Shown: piece after piece, positions 58,241-64,000 of the stretch
How positions within the stretch are numbered: the stretch's first letter is position 1
Layout: every line of letters begins with the position of its first letter
DNA from: Lumbricus rubellus
Lineage: Eukaryota; Annelida; Clitellata; Crassiclitellata; Lumbricidae
Assembly: GCA_945859605.1 (NCBI GenBank)
Contig: OX243820.1
Coordinates: 37,335,606 to 37,399,605, forward strand
Length of the DNA: 64,000 nt
Reading direction: 5' to 3'
Translations under genes and position numbers: made by a program
The notes under the pieces: generated by a model
Seen by the model: the letters and a program-made list of their open reading frames with translations, nothing else
What the model was told of the DNA's origin: nothing
Databases searched by the model: none

Positions 58241-59759
58241 GTAGGTGTCGTATACATATTGGGTTGTTATTGTTTGCTGCGTCTCGTCAGAGAGGTTGGC
58301 AGCAGATGTCAAGTGGAGATGTGGTGCAGTTGTGATTTGTTCTAAGGTGCTCTTATCATAAGCTTGACCTATTCGTAGTATTAAATCCTGTTTTGATGTA
58401 ATGTGGCTTATAACTGTGACCTAGAGGCCCTAGATCATTGTAACGCCGTTTTGATTGATCTTAGGTGGATGTGATCTTTCTGCTTGATGCGATAGATCGA
58501 GAATTCGATCTTAGATCATGCATGGATAGAGATGATGACAATGACAATCTTGATCTTTGATGTTGATCGAGTCTCTTGTTTGACCATGGATCATCGAGAT
58601 TCTGTCCTTTGATCATCAGGTCTTTGTGTTGGACGATGGCGTGGGATGAGTGATGTGCATAAATGTCGGATTTTGATTGACGTTACAATGATCCAGACAC
58701 ATCGTCTGATAATTATATGATGCAGTCACTGTCGTCTAGACATTCGACATCATCATCGTCATCGCATTGTCATCACATTGACTTTAATATAGTGGGCTCT
58801 AAGAAAGACATGTGCTTTTGCCCCTCTCCAAATCCCCCATAATTCTTACCCTGCATAATAATTTTATATAATATATATATACATAGTATATGCATCTATA
58901 TGTGCGTACATGCATGTATATATTTCATATATCATATAATATTATGACGCTTTTCTTTTGGCGATGTCGGTTTAAAAACACAACAGCAGTTAATGAAAGA
59001 CGTGACAGCCATCAGCAAGCACACGCGCACAATACAGTGTCTCACCTTTCAATCATCTTTCTTCACGACGATGACAAAACATCGTCGCCTCCTCTCAACG
59101 GCTGCAGATGAAGTTATTACAAAGCAAAGACTTTCAGTTTTTCTACAGCCGTGACACCTTGTGCTTGTCCGAGTGTTGTTCTTGATATCTTATAAGCTTA
59201 CTTCGTGCGGTTCCATGTTTTATTTGAACTAATATCTGTCTGTGTTTGTCTGTATTTTTGAGAGACTGTCACCGTTTTCCAGAAAATTGTTGATTTAGAA
59301 CAGCTTTTACGACCGTTTAAAAATTATATAGGCTACCACTAAATGAAAGTGAGAAATTTAACTAAATTAGTTTGTTCAGTTATCAACTTCGTTTGATATT
59401 ATACATGTATATATATAGGCCTAGGCTACATAAAACAATGCGACATTCATACTCATCTTTGCATATCTTTGCATATGTAAATTGGTGTCCCTGTTAGCGG
59501 GATATTCACCCCTTAGGATCATGTGAAGCATCTTGTACTATGACTATTGTTTATGGTTGATGGTTATACAATAAATGAATAAATGAATAAATTTGTAAAC
59601 CACTGTATGCGAATTTAAATGGAGTATAAATATGGGATATATGAGAATGAAAAACGTTTAAAAGGTGTTGAACATAGCTTATAACTATAATAGTTAAAAA
59701 ATGCAGCGCTATGATTAGTAGGCCTATGTTCGCACAACTGTGCACACGATTCCACATGC
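58241..59759 (+). other. Putative intron 1 of the 58190 gene
   Basis: Frequent GATC words (58430-58640) and ATATAT tracts (58866-58925). No exon recognised. Confidence 0.3.
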
Positions 59760-59935
59760 TGCTGCTGCTGCGGCTGATGATGATGATGATGATGACGACG
59801 ACGACGACGACGACGATGATGATGATGATGATGACGACTATGACGATGAGGAGAAGGAGGAGAAGGAGGAGGAGGAAGAGGAGGACGAGGATGATGATGA
59901 CGATGATAATGATAATAATACTAATAAAATAATAA
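59758..59935. repeat. GAT/GAC/GAG triplet microsatellite
   Basis: CTG, GAT, GAC and GAGGAA runs in series; Asp- and Met-rich frames are by-products. Confidence 0.95.
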
Positions 59936-60199
59936 ACTAATATTTCTTCATGTTTTGGTTTCAGTCATAATCTGACCAAAGCGCTGTGCTTTTGTCGGCA
60001 ACAATGTTGCATTTTGTGAGAGTAAGGTATAAATAACCGTTAGCTAACTGTTATTCAGGTGTTTAAAAATGTTTCAATCAAACTTTAATGTGCAGTACTA
60101 AGTCTTGTCGACATATATTAGGCCTAGAAGGCTTGGACACAATCATGTTGAGGGATCTCGCTCTTGAAGATATAATGATACTATACTCGAGGGAAGAGA

Positions 60200-60350
60200 T
60201 TCCGAAGAGTGGAAGGAAAGAAACTACGAAGAAGACCGAGAAAGATGATGATGGACGAAGAAAAAGGACGACATAAAGAAGTCAAGGAAAAAGCACAGAA
60301 TAGAAAAGAATGGTATCGTTTTAATCTTGGACCTGCTTCAGGGCAGAACA
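60200..60350 (+). pseudogene. Non-LTR retrotransposon C-terminal fragment
   Basis: Reads GKKLRRRPRKMMMDEEKGRH and later AQNRKEWYRF, like the RGRPRKxWxDD...RxxW ending of LINE reverse transcriptases. No upstream RT remains. Confidence 0.4.
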
Positions 60351-60506
60351 CTTGGAGAGTAGACAAGCCCAACATCTTTCGGGTGACGTTGTTCTACATT
60401 AAACGTACACAGTATAATAAATTTGCATCAATTCTCAATAACACTGCATTAACATGAGTGGTCAGAACATTGAAATAACTTCCATGCGCTTTCATCTGTT
60501 TGTATG

Positions 60507-60710
60507 TGCACTTGTTATAGCGCCCCTTCAAGCTCTCTCTACTCAGAGGCGCTCCCAATGCAGAGCGGACACTGCATCGGAGTTTCACGCCGAAGCGCTG
60601 AGCAATTGTAAGTGAAGGACTTGCCCAAGGTCCTTACGCGGCGAGGTGGATTCGAACCTCGGACCTTCCGGCTCCAAGGCAACGACGCCACCACTAGACC
60701 ACCGCGCCCC
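60507..60710 (-). mobile_element. tRNA-derived SINE, complete-looking copy
   Basis: Same family as 56715-56911. On the minus strand it starts GGCGCGGTGGTCTAGTGGTG (A-box TGGTCTAGTGG), has a GGTTCGAATCC-type B-box, and ends GGGGCGCTATAACAAGTGCA. Confidence 0.87.
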
Positions 60711-61305
60711 ACACATTCCTTCATTTTGTAGCCCCATCGGCTCTAAAGAGTTCAGATGTGAATGATTTGTTATGGACATAGTATTATTTAATATTCCGAA
60801 ATTTTATTTTATTACACCATTTTGATATATCATGCTCTAGGCTACTCAGGAGCGCTCCCAGTCCAACCCTGGTCGAATAACACAGTCTTACGAAAAGAGA
60901 AATGGGACAGAGGAATCAACAGGTATTTGACTGATCACGATCATTTTGTAGCGCCATCGGCTGATGCTTTGGCCATTAGTCACCACAACGATGAAAGTAA
61001 TTAATTAATAATGATCAGATTAATAGAATTCGCCGTTTACAAAATTATTGTGCATGCAGTCTTTTCTTTAACGCAGGTTAAATGCAATGCACTGCTTAGA
61101 CACCTTCATAAAAGTGAAACCTTTCCTAATAATAAGTCTAAACTTCACAATTATGAGAAATTAAGTCGAGAGTCCTGTGTAACTAAGATTAGGTATAGTG
61201 TGTAACAGGTGGTTTGTAAGACAAAGATCATGGTTTCATAATAGGCCTATATAATAATTGAGGAACCACGGAAAACCAATTCTTTTCATTTGCAATTGCA
61301 CGTGT

Positions 61306-62720
61306 GTTCACTTGTCATAGCGCACCTTCAAGCTCGCTACTCAGAGGCGCTCCCGGCTACCGCTAGCTCGGACACTGTATCGGTGTTTCACGCAGAAACC
61401 CACAAGCATTGCAACTGCGGCGAGTGAAGGCTTGCTTGATGGTCACTATAATACGCGGCGTCATGAGATAGGCCTATAGGTTTTAAACCCACAACCATGG
61501 GCGTAACTTTGTCTAAAATAGTGTTGGTGACTATGATTCTTTTCATTTTGATGGTTTGTCTATTTTGTTTTTAATAGAAATTTATTTTTGTGTTTCTTTG
61601 AAAGATTTTGCTACAAGTTCTGTATCGATCATTAATGATGCCAAAATGCCATGCATAGCCATTAATGCAAATTATAAGTGTAAAGTAGGCCCTACGCTAT
61701 ACCATACAATACCGGTATATCGAATTACATTGTACAATAAATTTGACTTTGCCTAAGCTTATAGGCCTAAATATCATTAAAAAAGTATATAGGCAATCTC
61801 ACAGTTGGCACCAAAGGGGGCAGAAGCCCCCTATGATTCGCCTTGGATTTTGGCAAAACCCCCTCTGTGTTTGAATGCATTGCAGGTCCATTCTTAGCAA
61901 ACAATTTTTCTTGTGCTTCAAAAAAATGTAGATGCAGTCGAAAATACCCTCAGAATCAAATAGAGCACTGTTACAGTAGCCTACCAGTACAATCTTTAAA
62001 GTTATTTTAGACTTTAGAGGTCATAAGGTTTTCAGAAAATACGAATAAGTAACAACGGGCGTTTTGCCCATGTGAGGGAAAAAGTCCCTTTGAGGCACCT
62101 TGTATTTAATTATTTTACATTGTCATCCCTTTAGAAATTTTATAGAACACAATAGTACTTTATTTGGGACATTCAACAATAAGCTTTAAATGTTATTAAT
62201 CAAGTTGTAAAACAGCAAAAGCCGTTTAAAAGGCGTTTTGTTCTTCCATACCCTTTCCTTCCCTTCTCTCTTCCCTCGCCTTCCTTTATCCATATTTATA
62301 GGCCTAAGTCCAGAATGTATACAACAAAATGGATGACTTAACCTAATTATTATAAACCAAGCACGTGTAAGTAAGGACTGCAAAATAGTGTGGACAATGA
62401 ACACAGTAAGGAAGCCTCTATCAGCTTGCCGACATTGCCATATTAAATATCCTGGAATACAATGTCATGTGTACTAGGCCTACTGTGTAGACTGTTACAG
62501 TAGACTGTAGGCCCTATACGCTTGACAGCCAAAATGGCTTCAAATATATTCATGTGCAGGACCAAAAAGTGGTGGTGACTGTCACGACCACTTTTAAAAG
62601 TGGTGGTGACTGGACACCACCGTCACAATAGAAAGTTACGCCTATGCCCACAACCTTCCGGCTCCAAGACACCGAGTATATTATAGTATAGGGCCTGCAC
62701 TCCTACACCACAGCGCCCCG
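61306..62720 (-). mobile_element. SINE copy split by a later DNA transposon
   Basis: The tail half (61306-61487) and the head half (62647-62720, CAACCTTCCGGCTCCAAG) belong to the same SINE family. They are separated by the element at 61496-62646, which therefore inserted after the SINE. Confidence 0.75.
61496..62646. mobile_element. hAT-like non-autonomous element, 1151 bp, inside a SINE
   Basis: Ends CATGGGCGTAACTTT and AAAGTTACGCCTATG are inverted repeats. The 8-bp duplication CCCACAAC is perfect at 61488-61495 and 62647-62654. GTGGTGGTGACTG-type words form small hairpins near the right end. No coding capacity. Confidence 0.87.
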
Positions 62721-62796
62721 ATAATCGTATTAAAAAACTAAATTAGGCTGAAAATTACAAACTCTATCAAAACGAAATCATTTCTTCCCATTTTTC

Positions 62797-63350
62797 TTTC
62801 TCCTCCTCCTCCTCCTCCTCCTCCTCCTCCTCCTCCTCCTCCTCCTCCTCCTCCTCCTCCTCCTCCTCCTCCTCCTCCTCCTCCTCCTCCTCCTCTTACT
62901 AATCCTCTTCCCATTTTCTTCTTCCTCCTCCTCCTCCTCCTCTTCATTTTCCTCTTCCCCTTTTTCTTTCTCCTCTTCCTCCTCCTCCTCCTTTTCCTCT
63001 TACCAGTATACTCATTTTCTTCCCATTTTTTCTTCCTTTTCCTCCTCCTCTTCCTTCTTTTCTTCCTCTTTTTCTTACTCCTCATCTTCCTCTTCCTCTT
63101 CATCTTCCTTCTCCGTCTCTTCCTCCTCTTTCCGCTTACACCTTTCCTCCTCCTCCTCTTACTCATTCTATTCCACTTCTATACTTCTTCATCCTCCTCA
63201 TCTCCATGTATCTTTCCTCCACCTCCTTAATCCATTCCTCGTCCTTTGTCTCCCTCCATCTTCCTCATCCGCCTCTTCTTCTCTTCTCCTTCCTCCTGCT
63301 CCTCTTCTTCTCTGCTCTTCTTTCTGCTTATCCTCCTCTCCTCCTCACCA
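62797..63350. repeat. CCT-rich pyrimidine tract
   Basis: About 32 uninterrupted CCT/TCC units (62799-62895), then 450 bp of imperfect CTT/CCT. Arg/Lys- and Gly-rich minus frames are by-products. Confidence 0.95.
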
Positions 63351-63487
63351 TGCATCTTGCTCGCCTGCGCAGCAAGCAGTCTATAATAACATTCGCCTGA
63401 GTCGTTTCTCTAATTTCGAGCACATATGCTCAGACATGTACACACAGGCGCCACATAAGCCCACAGATTTGCTCAATCTCAAACGCG

Positions 63488-63541
63488 CATATATATATAT
63501 ATAAATATATATATATATGCTGTAAGCTTTATATATACATA

Positions 63542-63580
<39 letters not shown>

Positions 63581-63644
63581 ATATGCCTACTACATATGCT
63601 TACTATCACATATAGATTATTGCCTGTAGGTTTATAGATTATAA

Positions 63645-63678
<34 letters not shown>

Positions 63679-63680
63679 TG
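63488..63680. repeat. TA microsatellite cluster
   Basis: Several ATATAT runs with short interruptions. Confidence 0.95.
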
Positions 63681-63889
63681 TTTTGTATGCATATGTATAT
63701 GAGGATGATAATATATCTGCTGGCGTTTAGTGGACCGTGAGGAGGGTCGAGCAATACACTCGGTCACGTTCCACGGTCAAATGGGGATGGGTGTCTAATT
63801 TATCGCAACAATTTCGATGCAGTGCACCGTCTTCGTCTATACGCAGTTCACTGGCTGCTTGGCAATGCTTGACCGTCTCCATTTACGCA

Positions 63890-63968
63890 TGTCAATCTGT
63901 CTGACTGTCCATCTGTCTGTCCGTCCGTCTGTCTGTCTGTCCATCTGTCTGTCTGTCTGTCTGCTCAT

Positions 63969-63999
<31 letters not shown>

Positions 64000-64000
64000 C
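63890..64000. repeat. GTCT microsatellite
   Basis: Imperfect GTCT/GTCC tetranucleotide run continuing past the window end. Confidence 0.95.

Noticed and set aside
62738..63166. Arg/Lys/Gly-rich 142-codon frame
   Set aside because: Produced by the CCT/CTT tract.

Overview
The window looks like a gene-poor, transposon-rich stretch of a metazoan nuclear genome, most likely a marine deuterostome invertebrate such as an echinoderm. The organism is an inference. It rests on a spliced YY1-type zinc-finger gene, an intron-rich Ig/transmembrane gene, animal-type DNA transposons, CR1/L2-like LINE tails, tRNA-derived SINEs and a very frequent TAGGCCTA word. There are no bacterial operons and no CRISPR.

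Host genes. (1) Positions 9-185 (+) hold the last helix of a SANT domain from an ELM2-SANT corepressor-type gene. (2) Positions 15617-20531 (-) hold a YY1 orthologue for which I can assemble seven phase-compatible coding exons (360 residues): REPO motif, four C2H2 fingers and an acidic C-terminal tail on two small extra exons. (3) Positions 26946-31086 (-) hold three phase 1-1 exons of an Ig-superfamily membrane protein: a V-type Ig domain, a second ectodomain exon and a transmembrane exon. (4) 58190-58240 (+) is a probable first coding exon of an unidentified gene, and 52522-52552 is a weaker candidate.

Mobile elements. A complete Mutator-like transposon (33780-39346; 50-bp TIRs, 9-bp target duplication) carries an apparently intact two-exon transposase of about 863 residues. 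A full-length Ty3/gypsy-type LTR retrotransposon (41265-50722; 1372-bp LTRs, 4-bp target duplication, uninterrupted 1621-codon gag-pol) looks very young. Many non-autonomous DNA transposons can be delimited by TIRs plus 8-bp (hAT-like) or 9-bp duplications: 4032-4186, 7920-9000, 9312-13224, 13321-13624, 21326-21493, 23073-23242, 31944-32310, 51532-51706, 53680-55194 and 61496-62646. A 649-bp near-perfect palindrome (9485-10133) with a 9-bp duplication is nested inside the hAT element at 9312-13224. CR1/L2-like LINE 3' ends and tRNA-derived SINEs share a GCGCTATA-type 3' tail.

The rest is AT-rich intergenic or intronic sequence with many microsatellites and minisatellites. Host-gene calls rest on reading translations and splice phases. 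TE boundaries rest on base-level comparison of both ends. Nothing was checked against a database.
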